This document shows, piece by piece, positions 11,801-22,672 of a stretch of DNA of 64,000 nt. The DNA lies in contig NC_088319.1 in the NCBI RefSeq assembly GCF_910592395.1, positions 3,286,001 to 3,350,000 on the forward strand. Direction: 5' to 3'. How positions within the stretch are numbered: the first letter of the stretch is position 1; every line of letters begins with the position of its first letter. Under the pieces are notes generated by a model, which ran no database searches, was not told the origin of the DNA, and worked only from the letters and a program-made list of their open reading frames with translations. Position numbers and translations under genes: made by a program. The stretch is from Lineus longissimus (Eukaryota; Nemertea; Pilidiophora; Heteronemertea; Lineidae).

Positions 11801-12052
11801 GGGTGCACACAAAATCTTGGACCGGCGGCTCGTTAGAATGGAACATGCCCGTCAGTTCTCAGATCTGATTCCCCGGGGTGACACAGATCGCTTGTGGTCT
11901 CGGGGTACCTACCTCTCACTCTGTCCCTTCGTCTCTCCCCTGCCTCCTTGCATAACCTGTGGCACTGGTAGATGGCGAACATTATGATGATAACGAACGC
12001 GATACTGGCAATAGAGCCTAGGATGGCGATGAGAAGGGTTTGAGTGGTGGGC
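8854..12052 (-). CDS. single-pass membrane protein with two PPPPY motifs (3' part, Shisa/WBP1-like layout)
   Basis: Three minus-strand exons join in phase: 12052-11913, 10065-9921, 8962-8854. The first begins inside a codon, so upstream exons exist that I did not find. It encodes a hydrophobic segment of about 23 residues (LLIAILGSIASIAFVIIIMF) followed by a Cys/Lys/Arg-rich stop-transfer stretch. The second exon gives a tail ending its motif in PPPPYPLD, and the third gives PPPPYDAV and ends MPGSG-stop. PPxY motifs in a cytoplasmic tail are typical ligands of WW domains such as NEDD4-type ubiquitin ligases. A membrane segment plus tail PPxY motifs recalls the Shisa/WBP1/VOPP1 group, but the cysteine-rich ectodomain that would prove it is not visible. 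Acceptors have clear pyrimidine tracts (TTTTATAG, TTTTTCTCTAG, TTTTTTCAG). Adaptor function is inference. Confidence 0.65.
9086..9169 (+). repeat. 84-bp direct repeat, copy 2
   Basis: Second copy of the unit at 8712-8795, in the same orientation and 374 bp away. It is followed by degenerate repeats of GGATCAACATTGA (9169-9212). Confidence 0.85.
9567..9872. mobile_element. TTAA-flanked MITE, copy 1
   Basis: About 306 bp bounded by TTAA on both sides. The right end reads TTGTCCCTTTAA, while the left end is degraded. It aligns along its length with 10169-10472 and 42126-42427. It lies in an intron of the PPPPY gene. TTAA flanks and AGGGACAA ends suggest a piggyBac- or Kolobok-type non-autonomous element. 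Confidence 0.7.
10169..10472. mobile_element. TTAA-flanked MITE, copy 2
   Basis: Ends TTAAAGGGACAACTTTGG and CCAAGTTGTCCCTTTAA form inverted repeats with TTAA at each border. It is the best preserved of the three copies (see 9567-9872 and 42126-42427) and has no coding capacity. Confidence 0.8.
10557..10872 (-). CDS. extra tail exon of the PPPPY membrane protein, with a one-base frameshift
   Basis: An acceptor at 10874-10873 (ACATTACCAG) opens a protein-like frame (AESSKDARSPRF...EEEFFGDTSHKK) whose entry phase matches the donor of the transmembrane exon. At a run of six A (plus-strand T run 10769-10774) the frame ends its sensible reading. The next frame then runs through YPSTTVSDIAEYY and WVIITDDKEDMSRM to an Arg-rich end and TGA at 10559-10557. 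A run of seven A would make one continuous frame. So this is either an assembly indel, an allele, or decay of an exon. It may be an alternative terminal exon, or may splice on to 10065-9921 through a weak phase-1 donor near 10576 (CGAC|GTAGGC). The protein segment is not recognised. Confidence 0.45.
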
Positions 12053-13430
12053 CTATAAAACAACAAAGCAGTTCATTGGTTAGCTTGGATAGCGTCTCGG
12101 AGAGCCAGAAATTTTGGAGACTTTGCCGATTATTACATTGAAGAGGATTTCCCTCGAAAATCAGAGAAACTTGTGAAGCGTTCTCGCATAACCAGTCTAT
12201 AAGGGATGACTATCACCATAGCTTTATCAATCTTGATTTTGCCACCAAAAGAAAGGCTTCTCTCAGATGCATGTTCAAAAGGAGAGAAAATTTTGTCTTT
12301 CGTGTAGTTAATAAGCAACTTTATTATCACAAAACATGCATATACATAGCATGCGTGGTGGTACTGACAAGCATTTTTCTCGCGATCTCAAATTCGCAGG
12401 ACATCTTTGAAATTACCGCTGCTAAATAGCACTAAAAAGCCTCAAAAAGTGTCACTATTTTACTCACTTCAATCCGAATATCTCTCCCATTCTAACTGGT
12501 GTTCACCGTACATCTCGACACTTCTAAACCGGTACGTCTCGTCAAAACGTCTAAAGTAGGCCTACAATTCATGTCTGTTGTTAGCATCATTGACAGTGAA
12601 AATTATGTAGCATATAGCCAATTAATAAATTGTCACACTTAGCGCTGGTCACACAATCGAATGTGAACCTTTTTCACGTCTTGGCATACAAAATATATAA
12701 TGTGTTCCAAACTTGATACGCCTTTAAATATCACGGCACTGTACATCAATTGAAGTGCAGTCAATTTGTTGTATGAAAATCAGTGAACATGTGGGTATAT
12801 GTGATTTATTATGGTCTGATTTATATGCTAGCAGTGTTGATGGCTCAGCGACCGCTTTATTGCGCGACCTTTTGCTAACAGATGCCCAATGAAAGATATT
12901 TGTCAATCAGTTTATATCATATTAAGCCATGCTTGATTTCACTGGCCGATATGCCCCGACCGCTGGCAAGCCAAACTAGGTCAACTGATTTTATGTTTGG
13001 TCACGGACTCCCGATCTACTGGTCCCGCAAACGACTTAGGAGTATATTTCGTCGCAGCGACCTGTGATTTTTGTCGCATGTGGCAACATCTCTTGTTTGC
13101 GGTGGTCATCTCAGGTATCACCAAGACAGCATTGTCGTCAATATTGTGATGACATGGCAATCGAATGAACGATCCATCTCGAGGTAGGCCTGTACCCTTT
13201 TACACCCCATTAATGTCTCTCTATCTCTTTTGGATGTTTCTACAGGGTGACAGAAAATAGAGGCATGACCTTGACTTGCTGTGGTGTTTTAAATTTCATA
13301 AATTTCTTAAAGTTGGTTGCAATCAATGTTATGACGCACGATTGGGAACAGGCGCAAGTTCCAACGTTTACAATGCTCAACGTTTCTTTCTTCTGGTATC
13401 TTTTTCACCTGGAAAACAAAAGTCCCTCAA
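12053..13430. other. no gene seen
   Basis: This interval should include the intron or 5' region upstream of the transmembrane exon, but I found no exon with a matching phase-2 donor. On the minus strand around 13146-12990 about 60 codons are open, with two adjacent cysteines, but there are no convincing splice signals. I do not call it. Confidence 0.4.
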
Positions 13431-13432
13431 GC

Positions 13433-13576
13433 GTAAATCAATGATTACGATGCCGTTGACAGCGACGTTGATGGTGACAATGACAGTGACACGGATGATG
13501 TTGATGTCGATAACGATGACAGCCACTTTGGAACTGTCTATTCAGATAACGATGCCGGTGACAGCAGTGACGTACT
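13433..13576 (+). other. degenerate GATGAC repeat, Asp-rich open frame
   Basis: An imperfect GAT/GAC/AAC-rich stretch whose + frame reads as an Asp/Ser/Asn-rich peptide (SDVDGDNDSDTDDVDVDN) ending in TAG. A related patch lies at 15925-16030. The composition is what a decayed (GACGAT)n microsatellite would give. It could also be the acidic end of an exon, but no acceptor is evident. Confidence 0.4.
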
Positions 13577-14128
13577 GTAGGTGTGACGATAACAATGACG
13601 ATGACAGCGAACGCTGATGTCTGATCCTGAAAGGATCCACCACCAGCAATGCCCCGCTTAAGGTCACGCACCTGTAATTAAAGGTCCGGTGAAAATAGTC
13701 CCTTTAAAAAATGTACCATATGTAATTCTCTTAGTATGCAGTGGATAAGGGTCTTATCATTTTAAAATGTTTTTAAAAATAATTTTAGAATTGAGTATGA
13801 TATGTGGGGCTAAACATTTTGACATTTTTAGATTACTACGCATTCACAAAGGTTCATGTGAATATGCTGGAACCATACACTCCAAAAAGTAGGTCAACGG
13901 TGAAAATGATTGAAAAAAGCGCACCCTATGTTCAGACCCCCAAACCTTGAATTTATCATGCATAACGTACAACGAAAATTTCATGGTTTGACAGGCTAGG
14001 ATAGGTCTAGTTGGCTATGAAAGCGTTCCTCCCGGATTACGTTTGGGAAAAAGTAATGAGCTGATGGACATTGCCTTTTTAACTGGAAAACGGCTTAAAA
14101 AATTATTACAGGTACGTGGCCTTAATGG

Positions 14129-15662
14129 GGATACCGCGGTGACGTCACATCACGTGATCCCGACCCATATTACGGATCGCTATGGCCAATCAGATTCAGT
14201 CTACTGACAGCAGCAGCACTGAACACATCTCCACGTCTCACTGTCTGGTGCGCTCCTGTACACAAAAACACCAATAGACATGAAATATTGCAATACCTAG
14301 TATGGATTCTTCCTGTGTAAAATAATATTTACAGAGCAGATTAACTTCCACGAATAAAAAAGACGTTTGGCGTGGCCAAAGTGCGGAAATAATGTCTCCG
14401 CTAAAATACACTACGAAATACACTAGGCAATGCACTACGCAATATACAGTAGAGATGCAGTTGAGTTTGTTATTGTTTTGACTTAGAAGCCCGCCCATAT
14501 CATAATATATTCATGTATTCATGAAGTATGAACTCATTTCTGTCCCATACAACTCTAAGAACAGTCAATTTCTCCTTAAATCATCACCGAAACCGCGATA
14601 TCCGCAGGAAGATTTCGTTCTAGTGTCCGAAAATGCATGATCTTACAGGGGCGCTAACTCGACAAATAGAGGGGATCTATGGGGATCTATGCGAGTTTTA
14701 GGTCCTCCAGGTCTCGAACTTGTAAAATCTGTAAACATGCCTCCAAATCCCATTATGATAATGAAGAGATTGCCCCATATCTGGGAGAATAATGGTTGGC
14801 AGGTCCGCGGTCCAGACAGACAGAGCAAGATATGGGAAGGAACTGAACACCAGCTGTCCCCTATGTAAAAGAGAGGAGGAAGACATGGCCCACTTCCTGG
14901 TTGACTGTCCTGCACTCAACAGCGAGCGAGAACCGCTGACCCAGGAACTGTGTGGAGTCTACAATAACGAAGGCAAGCGGCCGCCACGGTCTGGGGGGCA
15001 GAAATGCTCTGCAATCATAAACGGTTGGGGCTATAAAGTAGACAAGCATACACTGAATGGCATACACTATAACAACAACAACAACAACTACACTAGCAAC
15101 AGCAACCACTTAACTATTGATAATATTGACAATATGATTAAACTTGAATCCAAAGCAAGCATAAGCATCTCTAATAAGCTCTGCAGCTCCCTGTGCCATC
15201 TGCTCGTCGTTAAGAGGGACCAGCTTCTGCAAGACTTCTAACGTATGATGAACTATATGGCTTATCTATTCGTGGGAATTACATTCCCTTATCTGTGAAC
15301 TTTTTGTTAATATTCAAGAACTCCACCTGCCATAATAGCAGGGTTTCTCGCATAACGGGAGGATCTCAATCAAGAAGAAGAAGAAGGGAGACTGTTTTAA
15401 ACCATCGCTAATTTTGGAAGATCGGTGCCCGGCTATTTGGTTTAAAAAACCCTATTTTTCCCCATCAAAACAGCACTTTTCATTATTCAAATGATAGCTT
15501 ATTGTCTGAAGACTTATTTCATAGCAGAAAAGTACTAATAACTCTGATTTGATGCGAAAAATCTAACTTTTTTGATGACTTGATTTTCCCTTGGCCGTGG
15601 ATCGAGTTTGTTTACAATATGCAGCGCCATCTTGGAAAAGCCGTGACGTCACCGCGGTATCC
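14129..15662. repeat. region bounded by 20-bp perfect inverted repeats
   Basis: GGATACCGCGGTGACGTCAC occurs at 14129-14148 and its exact reverse complement at 15643-15662. The 1.5 kb between contains a LINE 3' fragment (14700-15390). This may be the ends of a DNA transposon that received a LINE insertion, or a foldback element. No transposase frame is visible. Confidence 0.6.
14700..15390 (+). mobile_element. non-LTR retrotransposon 3' fragment (zinc-binding RT end)
   Basis: The + frame 14792-15241 includes VQTDRARYGKEL, then CPLC...MAHFLVDCP, the Cys-Cys-His-Cys pattern found at the C-terminal side of reverse transcriptases of many non-LTR elements. The frame ends in TAA at 15239-15241, followed by a 3' UTR and a short AAG tail (15370-15388). 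The catalytic RT domain and endonuclease are absent, so it is a 5'-truncated dead copy. Confidence 0.75.
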
Positions 15663-16487
15663 TCCTTGGCGGCGTAGTTGACTCTTAGGGCCCTCCTGAC
15701 GTCGAGGGATTACAATAATCCCAAGTCTAGATCATATGAAGTTACCAGACTTTTACTAAAATCTTTTTATGCCAGATTATGCTAACATGACTAATAGTTT
15801 TACTCCATCAGCCATGTACGTCACTTTATGTAACGTATGTGGTTGTGATAATATACCTTTCATTTTCCTTTAGGAAGCAATATATTTATTATTATCAAAT
15901 TTATTATGACGGTGAATTAGAGACGGCCTCAATGGCGTGACAATAACTTGGACGGTGACGATACCAATAGCAGTGAGAAAGTGATGTGGACCTTATGACG
16001 ATGACCGTGACCATAATTGTGGTGATACGGCTGCTTTCGCTGATGATGTTGATGATTATAAATCTGCTGCGGTGTTCTCATTTAGGGAATTCAATCTTTG
16101 CCCGACATTGGTGCGAAAACCCACCGCGTCAAACAACGAATTTGGGAACAGGCGATAACGTGCCCGCAAGGATGGGAACAAGGCATCTATCCGATTAGGT
16201 TAGTGTTCCGTTACCGACATAAATGATAGTGGGAGTCTGCTCGTGTCATCTGAATACCGATAGACACCTTAGGTAGATGCTTGGAAGGGGACTCCGGTCA
16301 CCCTCCTGGAGGATTCGAGATGTCGGGTTTGGCAATTGAAATCAAGGCCATTCGCCAGTGTCGTAAAGCAAAATATTTGGCGACTTCCTGTTTCGTTCGC
16401 CAGTTGGAACCCTCAATTTTGTTGGCTCCTCGCCTGAACTTCGTGACAATTTCAAAATTGAACCTTAGCATATCAGTAATGGTGAAC
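15663..16487. other. no gene seen
   Basis: Low-complexity Asp-codon-like repeats around 15925-16060 and otherwise unique sequence. No ORF has splice signals. Confidence 0.4.
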
Positions 16488-16859
16488 CAATAGCATTCCG
16501 CGAAGTTACTATTTATAGCTCACAAGGTCATTTGCATAAGATATTGATGACGTTTTAGTCACGTGACAGTCGGACATCGACACTTATTTCTACGCATTTG
16601 AGCTTATTTCAAAGTCAATTATCTTTGACCCTGCATTGTTTTTAGCATGAATGATACCATAGAGTGAGAGAGAGAAATATTCAGAACAATTATGTAGTAC
16701 TTCCAACACTCGGACATGTGCCAGATTGAATCTAACTGCCCTAGTTCGAAAGCCTGAAACCATTACGAAACCGCATGTTTGTCCGACATTGCCTGTAATT
16801 CAGCGATGGGGAAATAGAGGGCAGCAGCTGCAGTGGCCTCATCTTTGCGGAATGCTATT
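16488..16859. mobile_element. 372-bp MITE, copy 1
   Basis: Terminal inverted repeats CAATAGCATTCCGCG and GCGGAATGCTATT bound a non-coding element. A second copy in the same orientation (18745-19117) differs at only a few positions that I can see. The near-identity implies recent activity or a recent duplication. No clear target-site duplication could be read. Confidence 0.8.
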
Positions 16860-17403
16860 TGAATGACGCTGCGAGTACGAATGTCTCCATGGTATGGACT
16901 GTCGCATTGAAAATGGAGAACTAAATGAAACTGGGCATTCAAAAACTTGCCGACTGAACTACCCAAGGACTACAGTAGATATTTTTGTCAAATTCTTTGT
17001 ACCATGTCTTTTAGAGGTAACTCTGCAAGTAGCTCTGATTATCTGTGCTACCACCAGGAGTATATACGATATATATAACAGCCTATTCTGCAGTGCAGTG
17101 CACATTGCATAGACATGAAGCACGTATCAGCACATGCATGATTCAGGTCAGTGAGTCATTCATACCTTGTTCTGTAGGCTTCCATACATTTCATTCAATA
17201 GATGTCGTAGAATTTCTGATAAAAGTGGTAAGTTTTAAAATGAAATATACAAGAGTTAACTGATGTGAAGTGGACAACTGCTGGTGAGGTAGTGCATCAA
17301 AGGCTGTCAAGCGTAAAGGAAGGAGAGTAGTTTACAACAAGGTTCGATTTCGAAATATGAGCTGATTGCATTCGATAAATTATTCACTTGTCTTGTAGAA
17401 CAT

Positions 17404-17585
17404 ATTGCACCAACAGTGAAATTAGTAAAAATAGAGGTGAAACTAACCGTTAACTAGTTGTTCTACTCGTAGCTAAAACAAGCCAAAAACTCCATTGAAA
17501 TGGTTAAGAATTACTATATCGATAATTAAAACAACTAATTTCACAATCGGTGCGGTAGAAACTACCAGAGTAGTAAAAGACAATT
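17404..17585 (-). mobile_element. MITE-like repeat, copy inverted relative to 54256
   Basis: The segment from TGCACCAACAGTGAAATTAG to the CTACCAGAGTAGTAAAAGA end matches, as its reverse complement, 54256-54430. The paired GTGAAATTAGT / ACTAATTTCAC words form internal inverted repeats. No coding capacity. Confidence 0.6.
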
Positions 17586-18484
17586 ATGAAGTACATGTAG
17601 TTATTTTTACTAATTAATTTTAAGAGTGTTGCTTGATACATAACGGCGTGTTCACACGGAATACCGGTAGGTTTCACCTTGAAGCAGCAATATGAACGCG
17701 AATAGGACACGCAATTCATGCCTGGTCACAGACGATTTTTTTTAGAATTCAGCCAGTCGCTTCGACTCAGGAAATTGGCTGTGTCGGAGTAGCACTCCAC
17801 GCCTATCGCAATCAAAAACATCCCTCATTGCATATCGAATTGGTTCGTGACACTCCCACGCGGGAATCTTTCTCTATTCGATAATGTCAGTCGCTTGTCA
17901 CCCGAGGCCACTGTCAACGTGACGGATGACTGCTTTGTAATTGGGAAGATGGCTAAAATCCGCCGTTATGATCGGCGATGATTATTAATTGTCGCATTCT
18001 TTCATATCTCGCGGTCTCTGTGAACCGGAACGGGCTTGCGAACTTTACTGTCAACGTGTATATACATGACGATAGCTGCTGTGCATGCGTCACCAGCGGG
18101 CCCTTTATCACCGCAAACGCTTTTTGGCGGCTCCCGGCCAATGAGCTCTTAATGTTATACCCACCAATTAGAGACCGTTTGGTGCCCAATGCCTTCACGT
18201 CGCTTAGCCCGCGAACAAGGGCTTCTACCAAACGCTCTCTAAACCATACATGTGAGTAAGGACCTTTAAAAACGCGCATTATTACCACGGTGAGATTCGA
18301 AAGGAAGAACAGTAATTTTAAAGTACATGTAATTGGTTGTTACTCCGGAAGAAAGATTGGTAATTTGCCATCGTAGCTTAGGATATCAGTAAATCTTAAA
18401 AATACCTGCATTTGAACGAACCACACTTTACAGTGTTAATGCACTATGCGCAAACGAAGCCTCGTTTTGAATTCAGCGGTTATG

Positions 18485-18665
18485 GCGCTTGGGCAAAAAT
18501 GTGGAAGCTGTCGAAAAGCATTTAAAACCACATTTTTCGTTGTTTCATTTGAGATATTTCAGAGTAGAAACCTCTCACTCGGTTTTGGTCGACATTTTAG
18601 CTCCACCCTCGCGGTTTTGGTGAGCACAACCAAGCAGTTCGGTATCAATTCCTTAATCAAAACGT
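18485..18665 (+). repeat. interspersed repeat, copy 2 (see 2395-2645)
   Basis: Shares GTGGAAGCTGTC, the ACATTTTAGCTCCACCC block and GCGGTTTTGGTGAG with 2395-2645, same strand, with a deletion relative to that copy. Family unknown. Confidence 0.65.
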
Positions 18666-18744
18666 TCAAAAGAAATGTGATACGTGTTGTCCTTGGTTGA
18701 CGTCAGAGGTCTGAGTAATAGCTTCTTTGTTACATCGCCCTGGG

Positions 18745-19117
18745 CAATAGCATTCCGCGACGTTACTATTTATAGCTCACAAGGTCATTTGCATAAGATA
18801 TTGATGGTGTTTTAGTCACGTGACAGTCGGACATCGACACTTATTTCTACGCATTTGAGCTTATTTCAAAGTCAATTATCTTTGACCCTGCATTGTTTTT
18901 AGCATGAATGATACCATAGAGTCAGAGAGAGAAATATTCGGAACAATTATGTAGTATTTCCAACACTTGGACATGTGCCAGATTGAATCTAAATGCCCTA
19001 GTTAGAAAGCCTGAATCCATTACGAAACCGCATGTTTGTCCGACATTGCCTGTAATTCAGCGATGGGGAAATAGAGGGCAGCAGCTGCAGTGACCTCATC
19101 TTCGCAGAATGCTATTG
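18745..19117. mobile_element. 372-bp MITE, copy 2
   Basis: Inverted ends CAATAGCATTCCGCG and CGCAGAATGCTATTG with one internal mismatch. Direct-orientation partner of 16488-16859, with 1.9 kb between them. Confidence 0.8.
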
Positions 19118-19985
19118 CGCTGGTCCTATTGTAGCCGGTAACCATTCAATGATAGAAGCCATGACAGAAATAATTGACTGTCCTCCTGATGTCTCTCGAT
19201 TGTCCATTATGCATTCTTCTCCCTCCTTCTCCTAATTTCTGGCGAACGCGTCCACGATGTCTGCTGTACTCACATCAAGATAACACCCCGGTATCTTCCT
19301 ATGCATCGATATTCTTCAACGCCCGACGAAATAACCTGAAACAGCCCATGATAAAATCTGCGGGGGAGGACAATACATAACCTCGTTGGCATACTGACGA
19401 GCACGTCGATCTATACCCTGTTCTGACTCTAATAGACTTGACGGCTGTGAAGGCTGTGAGGGCCGCGACTGAGATATTGCCGGAGACGGAAAGTGGTCGG
19501 GGAAGAGAGCTGATTAGTGGTAATGGGCAGGTATGAGTGAAAGGGGGTTATGTCAGCGATCGGAGGGTTTGCCTCGATCTGCGTCCTAAATAAATGGATT
19601 GCCAACCGGTGCGTCAGATGAGATTCACCGGTTGCGTGCGGCAGCGTTGTTGTTCAAGGCGAGTGGGGTCTCGATCTCAAAGACATAGAAGTTTAAATGT
19701 CTAAGGATAAGGGTTCTATGTTGCACTTAAATTTCTAAGCAATCGACTACCATGGCCGCGATAGGACAATATGCCATTCCGTCAGAATACAATAAAGCCG
19801 GACACTTTTTCCGGGGAGACATTTTCTACTTATACACCGGCCATCTCTAGTATAGTCTTACTATATACTACGCCCTGGAAAATGTAGGCTTCACGTCATC
19901 CACCTGCATATAAGATTTTTGCCATATGAAATTGAAGGATGCACGTTGTACAATTCTCGGCGACAATTTTGTAACGTTTTAGAGA
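19118..19985. other. no gene seen
   Basis: Unique-looking sequence with no ORF that carries splice signals or a recognisable motif. Confidence 0.4.
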
Positions 19986-19989
19986 GAGG

Positions 19990-20200
19990 ATTGTGATGTC
20001 TGTTGAAGTCTGTTGTCGCCACAGTAAACATGAACCTTTTCGTGCCTTTTAATTTTAGCAGATCGCGAAATCTTTTTAAAAAATCACCTTTTTTATTTTG
20101 CGGATTGCGAAATTTCTATAGACTATCAAGAAAATTATTTTTTCCTGATTTTTATTTTCGCGAAATTCTCGAACATTTGCTGGTTAACAGTATATATGAC
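19990..20200 (+). repeat. AT-rich interspersed repeat with GCGGATTGCGAAATTTC
   Basis: The run of GCGAAATTTCT and TTTCGCGAAATTC words is shared with 40930-41080 (GGCGGATTACGAAATTTCTT). In both places a weakly protein-like frame spans the AT-rich part, which I regard as a by-product. Confidence 0.5.
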
Positions 20201-20280
20201 TTACATGACGTAATGGCAGAAAAAAGCAGTGCAGTCACATCGCTTGTGACGTCTGGTGAGATTCCGCTTGAAAAGTTATC

Positions 20281-20404
20281 CCAATCGAACAATGAGAGAA
20301 CCTACGAACTAGAAAATCGTCTGCTAGCCAGAGAATCGTATTGGATCTATACTTTGCGAACCGCTCGTCCCCTTGGCCTAAATGTCATGGACCAACTGGT
20401 ATAA
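20281..20404 (+). mobile_element. possible Penelope-like element fragment (GIY-YIG end)
   Basis: The + frame here reads LENRLLARESYWIYTLRTAR then PLGLNVMDQLV and a stop. An Arg-Glu-x-x-Trp-Ile-x-x-Leu-x-x-x-x-Pro-x-Gly-Leu-Asn ending is, as I remember it, typical of the GIY-YIG-containing C-terminus of retroelements of the Penelope type. Only this last piece is visible and upstream residues do not convince, so it is a short relic if real. Confidence 0.45.
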
Positions 20405-21765
20405 GTCATCGAATGAACATCCCTCAGATGCCTGGCATCTTTACCTACCTTAATATATGGCGTGGAGTTACTTTCATTCCATATTTTTATGTAATTTGTA
20501 AAATTATCTCTTTGTAACTCGCTGAATCATTAACTTGAACCGCCATTCTACCTAAAGAGCCACCTATCGGCCACGCGATGCTCTACAGTTCCTGGAAACC
20601 ACGCCCCCTAAAAGCCTCAGCCAATAGGAATCAATGTAAATATCAACAAAGCACATCACGACACGAGGTCGCTGACGGCGTATGTTAAGACGTAGCATAG
20701 CGCAAACCAGAATCTCTGTTAAATTTTGTATAAAACCTGGTTGATCTTTTGATTCTATATCTCTTTGAAAAAGTGTCAAATACACGAAACGTCGAGAATA
20801 CGTAGATCGTTGCATGTGTTTTATTCACTATAAAAAGGGATTCCACCATTCCACCAGAAGTCAGAAGCGATGTGGCTCTGATGCATTTCTTTACGCCGTC
20901 CGCCATTACGTCATGCAAAGTCATCTTGATAGGCCAGTTAACCAATTGGAATAGTTTGCTAAGTCATGTGACTTTGTTGCAAAATTGTAGAAAGAGAACT
21001 GCGTGGAATTCCACAAACAATAAACATATCAAAATATATCGAATAGTTCATTATTGGTGGATATCTTCCTTAAAAAACAATAACACTCTCTATGATACCA
21101 AGAACCAGCTTTAGGCTGCAGTATATTCCCGTTAAAAGTTCACTTCAGTCCATCAGAAAGGAAAGCTTTGAGCCTCAATATCTAAAAAGTGTTATCAGGT
21201 AGCTTTCTTGCACTCACGTCTTTAATTCCAATGTTTTTTTTCATAGACTTAATATCCATCCGGCAAACGAGTAAAATGCGGGGGATGGAATTGATTTGCA
21301 CGCTAGGGGCTATATGGAGTCCTTGAAAACACGAGTTTCTTTGAGAAGAAAAATCACTGAGACCAAGATTGTACTGAATCAAATTTCAAAACAAAGTACA
21401 CTTCATTAGCAGAACGAATTGTTCTCTTCGCAAATCATATCATGGGCTCCGGGGCTCACCCCTATTTCTGTTTCATCTCCCTACGCTGAAGTCATTAAGG
21501 GCAGCATCCCGCCCTCAATTTTCCCCAGGCGGACTCGGATAGTAATATAGCTTTTGATTGTACAAACAATGAAATCACGGAATACGCGAGCAGTTCCTTA
21601 ATTATATCGTTGTCCCAGTATTTCATCGCAGGGGTTATGTATTTCTCGTCTATTTCTGTTTCTTCCATCGTGAAGATGGTTTCGATCAACAATTACCGGC
21701 TGCACGAAGCAAATTAAGTTAAATTAGGATCTTGGTATCTCCACGACGGTCTTCCTCGAGGAATA
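20405..21765. other. no gene seen
   Basis: AT-rich, several short frames on both strands without splice signals or protein-like composition. Confidence 0.4.
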
Positions 21766-21930
21766 AAGGGCTTTTCAGTTTTTGAAAAACATTTTAGGCT
21801 TTTTTAGCCAACACAAATAATGAACCCTGTAAATGTTTTTCAGGGAAATAAAAAGTATTTGAGGTTTTTCAGCTGCTCAAAAACCGTTTTCGGGATTTTT
21901 CAATTCTCTGAAAAACCTCTACAAATGAAC
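21766..21930. repeat. repeat family with GTAGAGGTTTTTCAG, copy 1
   Basis: Rich in TTTTTGAAAAA and TTTTTCAG words. The right end CTGAAAAACCTCTAC is the inverse of GTAGAGGTTTTTCAG at 26209. Related copies lie at 26192-26340 and 32790-32872. Short inverted ends suggest a MITE. Confidence 0.5.
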
Positions 21931-22524
21931 CAGAAGAACAAACATACTGCAATAAAAAGCCGACTAGTACTTTAAGCTCTGTGCTCAAAAGGATGTGGTG
22001 ATAGGCCAGATGAATCTACCTCTTATGAACTGCTCCAATGAGCGTCGATCTTGACCCGCACGTGATATCAATACGAAGTCCTTCAAAGAAATACAACCCT
22101 CTTATTTCCGGAGACTGCCTAACAGGGACAGCTGCACCTTTTCATCTCGTTTTTATTACACCAGTTCCACCTCCGCGCATCTTCTCTAAAATGCATAGAC
22201 TACAGGTTCACCGGAAACAATAGCTAGGCCAAGGCGGCTCGATCTCGGGGCAATGATTAGTTTAAAAAATATCGTAAAAACTTAGGCCTCAAATGACAGT
22301 TCCATGTTGTATCCCCTGATATTTTCAATAGGTAGATACAACATCTTTACCGGTTGGGATATTTGGACCAAGCAATGTGCAGCGAAGTCATGCCGACATA
22401 CCGGCAGTGAATCGTGTCAGTCCTAAAGTCTCCTCCTGTCACCTTTGTGAAGGATGGATTTATACGCACAACGACGGTAGATCGGCGTGAACGATGTTTG
22501 ATATTCGCCATTTTAGAACCGTCG

Positions 22525-22672
22525 GTTAAAGGAATGGGCGGCTTCTTACTGCAGTATGTCCTTCTGGTTCATCGGTAAACTATTTTTCTGAACGTGACTG
22601 ATTCATTTCCAATTTTGTTTCAGCTCTTATGGATAGTAGAAAACGCGTTACTTGTTATTTTAAGTACGCACA
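22525..22672 (+). repeat. interspersed repeat, copy 2 (see 2174-2330)
   Basis: Begins TTAAAGGAATGGGCGG and shares order and orientation of all blocks with 2174-2330. Confidence 0.65.

Noticed and set aside
12990-13185. Minus-strand frame of about 60 codons with paired Cys, considered as an ectodomain exon of the PPPPY protein
   Set aside because: No acceptor or phase-2 donor fits, and it ends in a stop before any join.
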